Shown here: positions 49,398-60,140 of the stretch, piece by piece
How the letters are laid out: every line of letters begins with the position of its first letter
Position numbering within the stretch: the stretch's first letter is position 1
Origin: JASHPR01 sp963739645
Lineage (GTDB): Bacteria; Actinomycetota; Actinomycetes; Streptosporangiales; Streptosporangiaceae
Length of the DNA stretch: 64,000 bases
Reading direction: 5' to 3'
NCBI GenBank assembly: GCA_963739645.1
Contig: CAVUBM010000096.1
Span: 1-64,000, forward strand
The notes under the pieces: generated by a model
The model's input: the letters and a program-made list of their open reading frames with translations, nothing else
What the model was told of the DNA's origin: nothing
Database searches by the model: none
Program-made: the position numbers and the translations under genes

Positions 49398-49751
49398 TCA
49401 CCAACGGCCATCCTTCGCATGGTCGACGTACCGGGACGCCCGGCGGGGGTCCTCCCCGCCGGTGTCGGCCTGGTACCGGCGCTCCGCGAGCGCCTGCTGG
49501 TCTTCGAGGGTATGGCCTGCTAGCCGGGGGTGACGATCCGTATATACATCCATGCCCTCGCGCACGTCACGAGCGAATAGCGCCGTGCTCTGCGCCCAGC
49601 GGCCGCGCGGCAGATCACGACCGCGCGGTCTTCCCGATGCGAGACTGCGACGGTTTCCCCCAGTGACCGAGCGCGCCAGCTGGGTGACCCGGCGGTAGCC
49701 GGTCACGCCGAGCACCGCGCCCACGATTATCCAGAACAGCCTGCGGATCAC
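49398..49751 (-). CDS. DUF6167-like membrane-anchored protein
   Basis: 117 residues. One N-terminal membrane segment (about 5-18, LFWIIVGAVLGVTGY) followed by a basic, soluble region ending in TGGEDPRRASRYVDHAKDGRW. Proteins of this type sit next to a DUF948 protein and alaS across actinobacteria; role unknown. GTG start overlaps the DUF948 stop by 4 nt (GTGA), so the pair is co-translated. Confidence 0.75.
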   Translation of the reverse strand: MIRRLFWIIVGAVLGVTGYRRVTQLARSVTGGNRRSLASGRPRGRDLPRGRWAQSTALFARDVREGMDVYTDRHPRLAGHTLEDQQALAERRYQADTGGEDPRRASRYVDHAKDGRW

Positions 49752-50257
49752 CGCCGCGCCTCCTCACGCCGGGCCGGGCTGGCGTCGCTGCGCTGCCTCG
49801 GCAGGGCCGGGCGGACCGCGGGCTGGCGGGCGCCGGACAGGGCACCAGGCTCCTGCCCGGCGGTCGCGGCGACCCGGCCTGGGCGGCGCAGGGCCACCGC
49901 CCGGCGGACCCCGTAGGCGAGCGCGGAGACCCGGAGCAGCGGGGCGCCGAGACCGGCCGATATCCCGCGGGCCAGGCCCGCGAGAGCGGACACATGCCCG
50001 GAGAGGTCGGCCATGTTGGCCGTGACCTCGTCCATACTCGCGGTGATCGAGTCGGTCCGCGCGAGCTGTTCATTAGCCCGGTCCACCGCGGCCTGAGCGC
50101 GGTCGATCAGGGTGTTGGCGCTGTCGCGGTAGTCGGTCAGCATCCGGGTGGCCTCAGATATGAGCCTGCCCAGCTTGAGCAGCACGAAGACGGCGGCGCA
50201 CATGCCCACCGCGAAGAACGCTGCCGCGATCAACGCCGCGACCTGCCCGGCACTCAC
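49748..50257 (-). CDS. DUF948 domain protein
   Basis: 169 residues from GTG 50257. N-terminal membrane segment (about 4-26) followed by a heptad-like helix (LGRLISEATRMLTDYRDSANTLIDRAQAAVDRANEQL) typical of DUF948, similar to methyl-accepting coiled coils. Function unknown. In many actinobacteria rpsD lies directly upstream; here rarA does. Confidence 0.8.
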   Translation of the reverse strand: MSAGQVAALIAAAFFAVGMCAAVFVLLKLGRLISEATRMLTDYRDSANTLIDRAQAAVDRANEQLARTDSITASMDEVTANMADLSGHVSALAGLARGISAGLGAPLLRVSALAYGVRRAVALRRPGRVAATAGQEPGALSGARQPAVRPALPRQRSDASPARREEARR

Positions 50258-50364
50258 CTGCGGCTGCTCCCTAGCGATCGGACCTGTCTGTCCCTGCCCG
50301 ACCCTATCGCCTGCGCCGCAGCCGCACGCCGTCGCCGGGATACCGGCCGGGCCGGTGTGCTGGC

Positions 50365-51831
50365 CTACTCGCTGACCTGCGGCTGGGCACCATCCACGGG
50401 TGGCCGTGACCCGCCGCTGCCGTCGCGTTCCGGCGTCTGGCCGCGCTCAGGGGCCGCATCTTGCCCTGGCGGCTCACCGTGCCCCTGCGCCTCGCCGTAG
50501 CCCAGGATCTCCCTGATCCGCTCCGACCGCTCCGCGTACCTGGCCTCGGCCCCGTGCCGGGTCGGCTCGTAGTAGCGGCGGCCCGCGACCGTGTCCGGGG
50601 CATAGGCCTGGGCCACCACACCCTCGGCGACGTCGTGCGGATACTGGTACCCGCGTCCGTGCCCGAGCCGGGCCGCGCCGCGGTAGCTGCTGTCGCGCAG
50701 GTGCGCGGGCACCTGCCCGGATAGCCCGGCCTGCACGTCGCTCTGGGCCGCACCGATGGCCCGCACCACGGCGTTCGATTTCGGCGCCAGGGACAGGTGG
50801 ATCACCGCCTGGGCCAGGTTGATCCTGGCCTCGGGCAGCCCGACGAACTCGACCGCCTGGGCCGCCGCGACCGCCAGCGGCAGCGCCGACGGGTCGGCCA
50901 TCCCCACGTCCTCGCTGGCGTGCACGATCAGCCGCCGCGCGATGAACCGCGGGTCCTCGCCGGCCTCGATCATCCTGGCCAGGTAGTGCAGCGCGGCGTC
51001 GGCGTCGCTGCCCCGGATGCTCTTGATGAACGCGCTGATCACGTCGTAATGCTGATCACCAGCCCGGTCGTACCGCACAGCGGCCCGGTCCACGGCCTGC
51101 TCCAGGGCGGCGAGGTCGATCTCGGCGCCGTCCTGCAGCCCGAGCGCGGCCGCCTCGAGGTAGGTCAGTGCTCGCCGGGCGTCACCGCCCGCCACGCGGA
51201 TCAACTGCTCGGCCACGCCCTCACCCAGGGTCACGCTGCCGCCGAGCCCCCGCTCGTCGGCCAGCGCCCGGTCGATCACCAGGCGCATGTCGTCGTCGCC
51301 GAGCGGCCGCAGGGTCAGCAGCAGCGACCGGGACATCAGCGGGCCGACCACAGAAAAGGACGGGTTCTCCGTGGTGGCGCCGATGAACGAGACCCACCGG
51401 TTCTCCACGGCCGGCAGCAGCGCGTCCTGCTGCGCTTTGTTGAAGCGGTGCACCTCGTCGATGAACAGGACGGTCTGGCTACCGGTCAGCCCAAGTTCGC
51501 TGCGGGCCGTGTCAATGGCGGCGCGCACGTCCTTGACGCCGGCCATGACCGCCGAGAGCTCAACGAACCGCCGCCGCGTGACCAGACTCACCACGTAGGC
51601 CAGGGTGGTCTTCCCGGTTCCCGGCGGGCCCCACAGCAGCAGCGACATCGGGGCGTCGTTCTCGGCCAGCTTGCGCAGCGGCGACCCGGCCCCGGTCAGG
51701 TGCGGCTGCCCGATGACCTCGTCGAGGCTGCGCGGCCGCATGCGGACGGCCAGCGGCGCGACAGCAGCGGCTGCCTCCGCCGCCGCCGCGTCAAACAGGC
51801 TGTCCCGCTGGCCGGGATCGGCTCTGGCCAC
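50365..51831 (-). CDS. rarA: replication-associated recombination protein A (AAA+ ATPase)
   Basis: 488 residues from GTG 51831. RarA/MgsA/WRNIP1 family, acting at stalled forks. RPRSLDEVIGQPHL, Walker A GPPGTGKTT, Walker B VLFIDEVHRFNKAQQDALLP, sensor 1 FIGATTENPSF, arginine-finger region SRSLLLTL, and C-terminal segments AFIKSIRGSDADAALHYLARM and GYQYPHD. The last 40 residues are a Gly/Pro/Glu-rich tail beyond the family core. Confidence 0.94.
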   Translation of the reverse strand: MARADPGQRDSLFDAAAAEAAAAVAPLAVRMRPRSLDEVIGQPHLTGAGSPLRKLAENDAPMSLLLWGPPGTGKTTLAYVVSLVTRRRFVELSAVMAGVKDVRAAIDTARSELGLTGSQTVLFIDEVHRFNKAQQDALLPAVENRWVSFIGATTENPSFSVVGPLMSRSLLLTLRPLGDDDMRLVIDRALADERGLGGSVTLGEGVAEQLIRVAGGDARRALTYLEAAALGLQDGAEIDLAALEQAVDRAAVRYDRAGDQHYDVISAFIKSIRGSDADAALHYLARMIEAGEDPRFIARRLIVHASEDVGMADPSALPLAVAAAQAVEFVGLPEARINLAQAVIHLSLAPKSNAVVRAIGAAQSDVQAGLSGQVPAHLRDSSYRGAARLGHGRGYQYPHDVAEGVVAQAYAPDTVAGRRYYEPTRHGAEARYAERSERIREILGYGEAQGHGEPPGQDAAPERGQTPERDGSGGSRPPVDGAQPQVSE

Positions 51832-51893
51832 GCCTTGACAGTATCCCGCCTGGCGAGGACTTTGCCCCAGCTGGTTGGGACCCGGTGCCGACC

Positions 51894-51957
51894 GCGACGG
51901 CCTGCCGGAGGCTGGCCCGAGCGGGTGGCACGCGGGGGGTCTGGGGGTCGTCTCCCC
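51894..51957 (+). repeat. dispersed G-rich intergenic element, copy 1
   Basis: Begins GCGACGGCCTGCCGGAGGCT and GGCCCGAGCGG, then CGGGGGGTCTGGGGGTCGT and CCCC. The first 31 bases match the copy at 63931 at 30 positions. It lies between the aspS stop and the rarA start. The G-runs could form a G-quadruplex or, with the terminal C-run, a hairpin. Confidence 0.6.
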
Positions 51958-51971
51958 GGGCTAACACAGCG

Positions 51972-53723
51972 TCAGGGGGACGGCGCGGGCGGGGGCGGGA
52001 TTACGTCGATGCCCGCCTCCTTGCGCTGCGCCGGCGTGATCGGTGTCGGCGCGCCCGTCAGCGGGTCGAGGCCGGACGCGGCCTTGGGGAACGCGATCAC
52101 GTCGCGGATCGAGTCCCGCCCGGTCAGCAGCATCAGCATCCGGTCCCAGCCGAATGCGATGCCCCCGTGCGGGGGCGGCCCGAACCGCAGCGCGTCCAGC
52201 AGGAAGCCGAACTGGGACCGAGCCTCCTCCCGGGACAGCCCGATCACGTCGAACACCTGCTGCTGCATGTCCGGCCGGTGGATCCGGATCGACCCGCCAC
52301 CGATCTCGGTGCCGTTGCAGACGATGTCGTACGCGTCGGCCAGGGCGCCCGAGGGCTCGGCGGTGAACTTGTCTGCCCACTCCGGCAGTGGCGCGGTGAA
52401 CGGGTGATGCACCGCGGTCCAGCCACCCTCGCCGTCCTCCTCGAACATCGGCGCGTCCACCACCCACGTGAACGCCCAGGCCGACGGGTCGATGAGGCCG
52501 CAGCGACGGCCGATCTCCAGCCGTGCGGCGCCGAGCAGTTCCCTGGCGGCTCTGGCCGGGCCCGCGGCGAAGAACACGCAGTCCGACGGTCCCGCGCCCG
52601 TGGCGGCGGCGAGCCCGGACCGCTCGGCGTCGGACAGATGCCTGGCGACCGGCCCGGAGTCTGACACCTGCCCGTCGGGGCTGATCAGCACGTAGGCCAG
52701 GCCCTTGGCCCCGCGCGAGCGGGCCCACTCCTGCCATTCGTCGAGTTCCCTGCGCGTCTGGGCGGCGCCACCCGGCATGACCACGGCGCCCACGTGCGGC
52801 GCCTGGAACACCCGGAACTCCGACTGCGCGAAGTAGCCGGTCAGGTCCGCAAGCTCACAGCCGAAGCGCAGGTCCGGCTTGTCCGATCCGAACCTGGTCA
52901 TGGCGTCGGCGTAGGTCAGGTGGGGTATCGGCCGCGGGACCCGGTACCCGGCGATCTCCGTCCACAACCGCTGGACCAGCTTCTCGGCGACCTTGATGAT
53001 GTCCTCGCGGGTGATGAACGACATCTCGATGTCGACCTGGGTGAACTCCGGCTGCCGGTCGGCGCGGAAGTCCTCGTCGCGGAAGCAGCGCACCAGCTGG
53101 TAGTACCGCTCCAGCCCGGAGACCATCAGCAGCTGCTTGAACAGCTGCGGTGACTGCGGCAGCGCGTACCAGTTGCCGGGACGCAGCCGCACCGGCACCA
53201 GGAAGTCGCGCGCGCCCTCCGGGGTGGACCTGGTCAGGAACGGGGTCTCCACGTTCACGAACCCGTGGTCCCGCATCACGTCGCTGACCAGGTATGCCGC
53301 GGTCGACCTGGCGCGCAGCGCGGCCGACATCTCGGGCCGCCTGATGTCGAGGTAGCGGTAACGCAGCCGCACCTCCTCGTTCAGGTCGGCCGCGCCCTCG
53401 ATAGGGAACGGCAGCGGGTCGGACTCGGCCAGCACCTCGATGTCGCTGACCGCAACCTCCACCTCGCCGGTGGCCAGGTCCGGGTTCTCGTTGCCCGCAG
53501 GCCGGTGCCGCACGTCGCCGGTGACCAGGACGCAGAACTCGGACCGCAGGTCGTGCGCGACGTCCTCCTGGCGGAACACGACCTGTGCGATACCGCTGGC
53601 GTCGCGCAGGTCGATGAACACCACACCGCCGTGGTCCCGGCGGTGGGCGACCCACCCGGCCAGCGTGACGGTCTGGCCCTCGTCCGAAGCACGCAGCGTG
53701 CCTGCCTCACGGGTGCGGATCAT
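51972..53723 (-). CDS. aspS: aspartyl-tRNA synthetase
   Basis: 583 residues from ATG 53723 (MIRTREAGTLR), matching other actinobacterial starts; the frame is open far upstream without homology. N-terminal OB anticodon domain (VAHRRDHGGVVFIDLRD), class II motif 2 region CFRDEDFRADRQPEFTQ, bacterial GAD insertion, motif 3 GIAFGWDRMLMLLTG. A bacterial-type enzyme, so it may be discriminating or may also charge tRNA-Asn. 35 bp after the MBL hydrolase gene. Confidence 0.95.
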   Translation of the reverse strand: MIRTREAGTLRASDEGQTVTLAGWVAHRRDHGGVVFIDLRDASGIAQVVFRQEDVAHDLRSEFCVLVTGDVRHRPAGNENPDLATGEVEVAVSDIEVLAESDPLPFPIEGAADLNEEVRLRYRYLDIRRPEMSAALRARSTAAYLVSDVMRDHGFVNVETPFLTRSTPEGARDFLVPVRLRPGNWYALPQSPQLFKQLLMVSGLERYYQLVRCFRDEDFRADRQPEFTQVDIEMSFITREDIIKVAEKLVQRLWTEIAGYRVPRPIPHLTYADAMTRFGSDKPDLRFGCELADLTGYFAQSEFRVFQAPHVGAVVMPGGAAQTRRELDEWQEWARSRGAKGLAYVLISPDGQVSDSGPVARHLSDAERSGLAAATGAGPSDCVFFAAGPARAARELLGAARLEIGRRCGLIDPSAWAFTWVVDAPMFEEDGEGGWTAVHHPFTAPLPEWADKFTAEPSGALADAYDIVCNGTEIGGGSIRIHRPDMQQQVFDVIGLSREEARSQFGFLLDALRFGPPPHGGIAFGWDRMLMLLTGRDSIRDVIAFPKAASGLDPLTGAPTPITPAQRKEAGIDVIPPPPAPSP

Positions 53724-53758
53724 GTCTTCCCCAAGCCTGTCGACAGAAAGATCGGGAC

Positions 53759-54478
53759 TCACATGCCCGTCGGCCGGGGTGTTCCCGGAACCGACGGGGC
53801 TCCGGGATCTCGCTCGCCGAGCCCGGCCAGGAACGGGTTGGACCAGCGCTCGGCGCCGACGGTCGTGGCGGGCCCGTGCCCGGCGAGAACCTCGGTCTCG
53901 TCTGGCAGCGGCAGGCAGACCCGGGCCAGGCTGTCCAGGATCGTCGCGTAGTCGCCGCCGGGCAGGTCGGTCCGGCCGATCGACCCGGCGAACAGCAGGT
54001 CGCCGCTGAACAGCGTGCCGGGCTCGGCCGCGGCCGGCAGCCGGAACGTCACCGAGCCCGGGGTGTGCCCCGGGGCATGGTCCACCACGATCTTGACCCC
54101 GGCCAGGTCGAGCTCCATCCCGTTGGTCAGCTCCCTGACGTCGTCGGGCTCGGTGAAGGTGATACCGCGGAACAGCTGCTGCCCCGGCCCGAGCGCCAGC
54201 CCGCGGGCCGGATCGGTCAGCAGGCCCCGGTCGTCCGGGTGGATAAAGGCCGGGATGTCCCTGGCGCCGCACACCGGGGCCACGGACCAGATGTGATCAA
54301 CGTGGCCATGCGTGAGCAGAACCGCCGCGGGCTGCAGCCGGTGCCGCTCGACGATCTCCTGGATACCCGGCTCGGCGTCCTGGCCCGGATCGATAATCAG
54401 GCATTGCTCTCCCGGTCCGGCCGCCACGAGGTAGCAGTTCGCGGCGAACGAGCCGGCCGGGAACCCGGCGACAAGCAC
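53759..54478 (-). CDS. MBL-fold metallohydrolase (glyoxalase II-like)
   Basis: 239 residues from GTG 54478. Metal-binding THGHVDH (H57, H59, D61, H62), then DHAPGHTPGSV, FSGDLLF and LAGHGPAT give the remaining ligands. Similar to YcbL/GloB-type thioesterases such as Rv2581c at the same locus. In mycobacteria and Streptomyces hisS lies next to this gene; here aspS follows directly. Confidence 0.88.
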   Translation of the reverse strand: MLVAGFPAGSFAANCYLVAAGPGEQCLIIDPGQDAEPGIQEIVERHRLQPAAVLLTHGHVDHIWSVAPVCGARDIPAFIHPDDRGLLTDPARGLALGPGQQLFRGITFTEPDDVRELTNGMELDLAGVKIVVDHAPGHTPGSVTFRLPAAAEPGTLFSGDLLFAGSIGRTDLPGGDYATILDSLARVCLPLPDETEVLAGHGPATTVGAERWSNPFLAGLGERDPGAPSVPGTPRPTGM

Positions 54479-54685
54479 GGCTGGCCTCCTCTGGCGAGCG
54501 CGGGCGGTGTGCGTACAGGCTACCGACGGTGATGTCAGCCCGTGCGCAGGCCCAATCAGGACACAGACAGGACGCGGTTGGTGCGGCGAACAGATAACGG
54601 ACGCGCCAATGCTCGCTCTGCGCGGATACGATTCGCGCAGTTTCGCTGATCACTGTACTCGGGCGACGACAGGAGGGTTCCGAGG

Positions 54686-55510
54686 GTGGCGGGCAAGAAG
54701 GAACGCCAGCGCAAGCTGGCCAGGGAGCGTTACCAGCGCCGAGCAGCGCGGCAAGCCACGCGGGACAGGCGAACACGCCGGATGACCATCGTCACCGTCG
54801 CAGCGGTGGCGGCGGTCGGCATCGGCGTGGGCGGTTTCCTGCTCGCCGGCCAGTCGGCCGGCACGCCGACCGCCGCACCCAGCGCCAGCGCGACCCCGTC
54901 CCCCAGCGCCAGCCCCACCCCCGCCACGGTCGCGGAACCCGCGCACCACTGCACCTACACCGTGAATCCGCCGGCCTCGCGCAAGGTCTCGGTCCCTTCG
55001 GCCACGCCCGACTTCAAGGCCGCGTACCAGGCCACGATCACCACCAACCGCGGTCCCATCGTGGTCGACCTGCTGAACTCCGAGGCCACCTGCACGGTCA
55101 ACTCATTCGTGCACCTGGCGGCGCAGAATTTCTACAGCAAGACCCCGTGCCCGCGGCTGAGCACCACCGACGGCCTGTACATGCTGCAATGCGGGGACCC
55201 GACCGGGAAGGGAACCGGGGGGCCCGGTTACGAGTTCGCCAGCGAGAACCTGACCGGCGCGAAATATCCGGCCGGAACCGTGGCCATGGCGAACACGGGC
55301 GCGCCGGACAGCAACGGAAGCCAGTTCTTCCTGGTGTATAAGGACACAACCCTGCCACCCAGTTACACACCGTTTGGCAAGATCGTAAGCGGGCTTAATA
55401 TCCTCCAGAATGTAGGAAAGCGGGGATTCGGCCCGCCGCTCAACTCCGCGGGCGGTGGCGCGCCGAAGGAGAGCGTCGAAATCGAGAGCGTGACCATCAA
55501 GAAGACATGA
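54686..55510 (+). CDS. membrane-anchored cyclophilin-type peptidyl-prolyl isomerase
   Basis: 274 residues from GTG 54686. Very basic N-terminus (about 1-32), one membrane helix (about 33-55), a Ser/Pro/Ala linker of PSPSASPTP type, then an extracytoplasmic cyclophilin domain: ATITTNRGPIVVDL, NSFVHLA, the GSQFFLVYKD core and PFGKIVSGL. Folds exported proteins, by inference. Mycobacteria have the same gene beside the MBL hydrolase and relA. Divergent from the MBL gene. Confidence 0.9.
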   Translation: MAGKKERQRKLARERYQRRAARQATRDRRTRRMTIVTVAAVAAVGIGVGGFLLAGQSAGTPTAAPSASATPSPSASPTPATVAEPAHHCTYTVNPPASRKVSVPSATPDFKAAYQATITTNRGPIVVDLLNSEATCTVNSFVHLAAQNFYSKTPCPRLSTTDGLYMLQCGDPTGKGTGGPGYEFASENLTGAKYPAGTVAMANTGAPDSNGSQFFLVYKDTTLPPSYTPFGKIVSGLNILQNVGKRGFGPPLNSAGGGAPKESVEIESVTIKKT

Positions 55511-55527
55511 CTGAAGCGGCGTCACCC

Positions 55528-55574
55528 GTCGGGTACATGGCGGGGGGGCTCCGGGGGGGTCGTCCCCACGGGGT
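55528..55574 (+). repeat. dispersed G-rich intergenic element, copy 2 (3' half)
   Basis: Contains CATGGCGGGGGGGCTCC and GGGGGGGTCGTCCCC, similar to the right halves of the copies at 51894 and 63931. Lies between the cyclophilin and DUF349 genes; the left half is absent or diverged. Confidence 0.45.
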
Positions 55575-55597
55575 CAGCACTGAGCAGGAGGTTCACG

Positions 55598-56836
55598 GTG
55601 AACACGGCCAACGATGCGTGGGGCAGGGTCACCGATGACGGCACCGTCTACGTGCGTACCGCCGAGGGCGAGCGGGTGGTGGGTTCGTGGCAGGCCGGGA
55701 GTCCGGACGAGGCGCTGGCCTTCTTTGAGCGCAAGTTCGCCGCCCTGGAGACCGAGGTCAGCCTGCTTGAGCAGCGGATAGCGACCACCGACCTGTCGCC
55801 CGCCCACGCTCAGGCGACGATTACCCGCCTGCTGGCGGCCCTGGCCGACGCGCACGCCGTCGGCGACCTGGACGGGCTGCGCGGCAGGCTGGAGGCGATG
55901 ACCGGCCTGGTCGACCACCGCCGGGAGGAGCACAAGGCCGCCAGGGAGCAGGCTCGCGTCCACGCCCTCGAGACCAAGGAGCGCATCGTCGCCGAGGCCG
56001 AGCAGATCGCCGCCGAGGCCACGCACTGGAAAATCAGCGGCGAGCGGATGCGGCAGCTGCTCGAGGAGTGGAAAGCCGCGCCGCGTGGGGACCGCGCGAC
56101 AGAGACCGCGCTGTGGAAGCGGCTGTCCGCCGCCCGCAACGCGTTCACCAAGCGCCGCCGGGCCTACTTCGCGGGCCTGGAGGAGGAGCGCGAAGGGGCC
56201 AAGGTCCGCAAGGAGAAGCTGGCCGCCGAGGCCGAGGCGCTGGCCTCGTCGACCGACTGGGGGCCCACGGCATCCGCCTTCCGCGAACTGATGCGGTCGT
56301 GGAAGGAGGCGGGCCGGGCCGACCGCTCCTCCGAAGAGGAGCTCTGGACCCGGTTCAAGACGGCCCAGGACACGTTCTTCCAGGCGCGGGCCCAGGTGCT
56401 GCACGCCAAGGACGCGGAGCTGCGCGAGCACGCGAACGTCAAGACGCGGCTGCTGGCCGAGGCCGAGAAGCTGGTGCCGGTGACCGACCCGCGCGCGGCC
56501 CGCTCGGCGCTGCGCGGCATCCAGGAGCGCTGGGAGCACGCCGGGTCCGTGCCGCGGGATTCGAACGAGCGGCTGGAAAGCGGCCTGCGCCGGGTCGAGG
56601 AGGCCGTGCGCAAGGCCGAGGACACGCAGTGGCGCCGGTCCAACCCGGAGGCGCTGTCGCGGGCCCGGGGCACGGTGGAGCAGATCCGGTCCGCGATCAC
56701 CCAGCTGGAGGGCCAGCTCTCCCGGGCGCAGGAGAACGGTGATGCCACCGCCCAGCAGCGCGCCGAGGAAGCCATCGCCGCCCGCCGCTCCTGGCTAGCC
56801 GAAGCCGAGCGCACCCTAGCCGAACTGTCGGGCTGA
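55598..56836 (+). CDS. DUF349 domain protein
   Basis: 412 residues from GTG 55598 with AGGAGG 6 nt upstream. Mostly coiled coil with at least three DUF349 units: WKISGERMRQLLEEWKAA...LWKRLSAARNAF, WGPTASAFRELMRSWKEAG...LWTRFKTAQDTF and RSALRGIQERWEHAG. Function is not established; homologues are next to relA in many actinobacteria. Convergent with rel, 35 bp apart. Confidence 0.88.
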   Translation: MNTANDAWGRVTDDGTVYVRTAEGERVVGSWQAGSPDEALAFFERKFAALETEVSLLEQRIATTDLSPAHAQATITRLLAALADAHAVGDLDGLRGRLEAMTGLVDHRREEHKAAREQARVHALETKERIVAEAEQIAAEATHWKISGERMRQLLEEWKAAPRGDRATETALWKRLSAARNAFTKRRRAYFAGLEEEREGAKVRKEKLAAEAEALASSTDWGPTASAFRELMRSWKEAGRADRSSEEELWTRFKTAQDTFFQARAQVLHAKDAELREHANVKTRLLAEAEKLVPVTDPRAARSALRGIQERWEHAGSVPRDSNERLESGLRRVEEAVRKAEDTQWRRSNPEALSRARGTVEQIRSAITQLEGQLSRAQENGDATAQQRAEEAIAARRSWLAEAERTLAELSG

Positions 56837-56871
56837 GCAAGGGATTCTGGAGCCGTCCCCCGAGGCCAGCA

Positions 56872-59507
<2,636 letters not shown>

Positions 59508-59580
59508 ATGCGCTCCTCACGTTCGCACAAGCATCCAGTCTATCGACCGGCGGTGCCTGGAGTGCCCGGCCGCGCAATCG

Positions 59581-60133
59581 TCACACCGTGAGCAGCGCGC
59601 GAACCTCCAGGCCAGGCAGGCTGGCACGGCCGTCAAGGAAGCCGAGCTCGAGCAAGGACCGCGATCGCCGCCACCTCCGCGCCGGACCGCGCCGGACCAG
59701 GTTCACGGTGGCGGCCGCGGTGCCGCCGGTGGCCAGCACGTCGTCGACGATCAGCACCCGCTCGCCGGGTTCGAAGACGTCGGTGTGCACCTCGATGGTG
59801 GCCGTGCCGTATTCGAGCTGATAGGACTCGGCGTGGGTCGCGGCCGGGCAGCTTGCCCTGCTTGCGTACCGGGACGAAACCGGCCAAGAGACTGCAGGCC
59901 ACCGGAGCGGCCAGGATGAACCCGCGGGCCTCGATCCCGACCACCTTGTCGACCCGCCCGTGGCCGGCCGCCAGCGCGGCCACGACCGCGGCGAAGGCCT
60001 TGCCGTCGGCGAGCAGCGGGGTGATGTCCTTGAACACGATGCCCGGCTGCGGATAGTCCGGGATGTCCCGGATTCTGGCCCTGATCAGCTCAACCAGGCC
60101 GGGATCGGCCGGGGCAGGGTGGTCGCCGGGCAC
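59581..60133 (-). CDS. apt: adenine phosphoribosyltransferase (frame disrupted)
   Basis: Makes AMP from adenine and PRPP. GTG 60133, 7 bp after secF. IPDYPQPGIVFKDITPLLAD and GIEARGFILAAPVA open the domain; the PRPP loop ERVLIVDDVLATGGTAAA lies in a second frame, the next stretch GAEVAAIAVL in the first again, and LELGFLDGRASL in the second. This needs an extra base near 59845 removed, a base restored near 59695, and an extra base near 59654 removed, giving about 183 residues. A tandem GTCCGGCGCG repeat sits at the middle break. Confidence 0.88.
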
Positions 60134-60140
60134 GGGCGGC

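Noticed and set aside
51972..54272. Start of aspS at 54272
   Set aside because: The region upstream of 53723 belongs to the MBL hydrolase gene in another frame; AspRS homology begins at MIRTREAGTLR.
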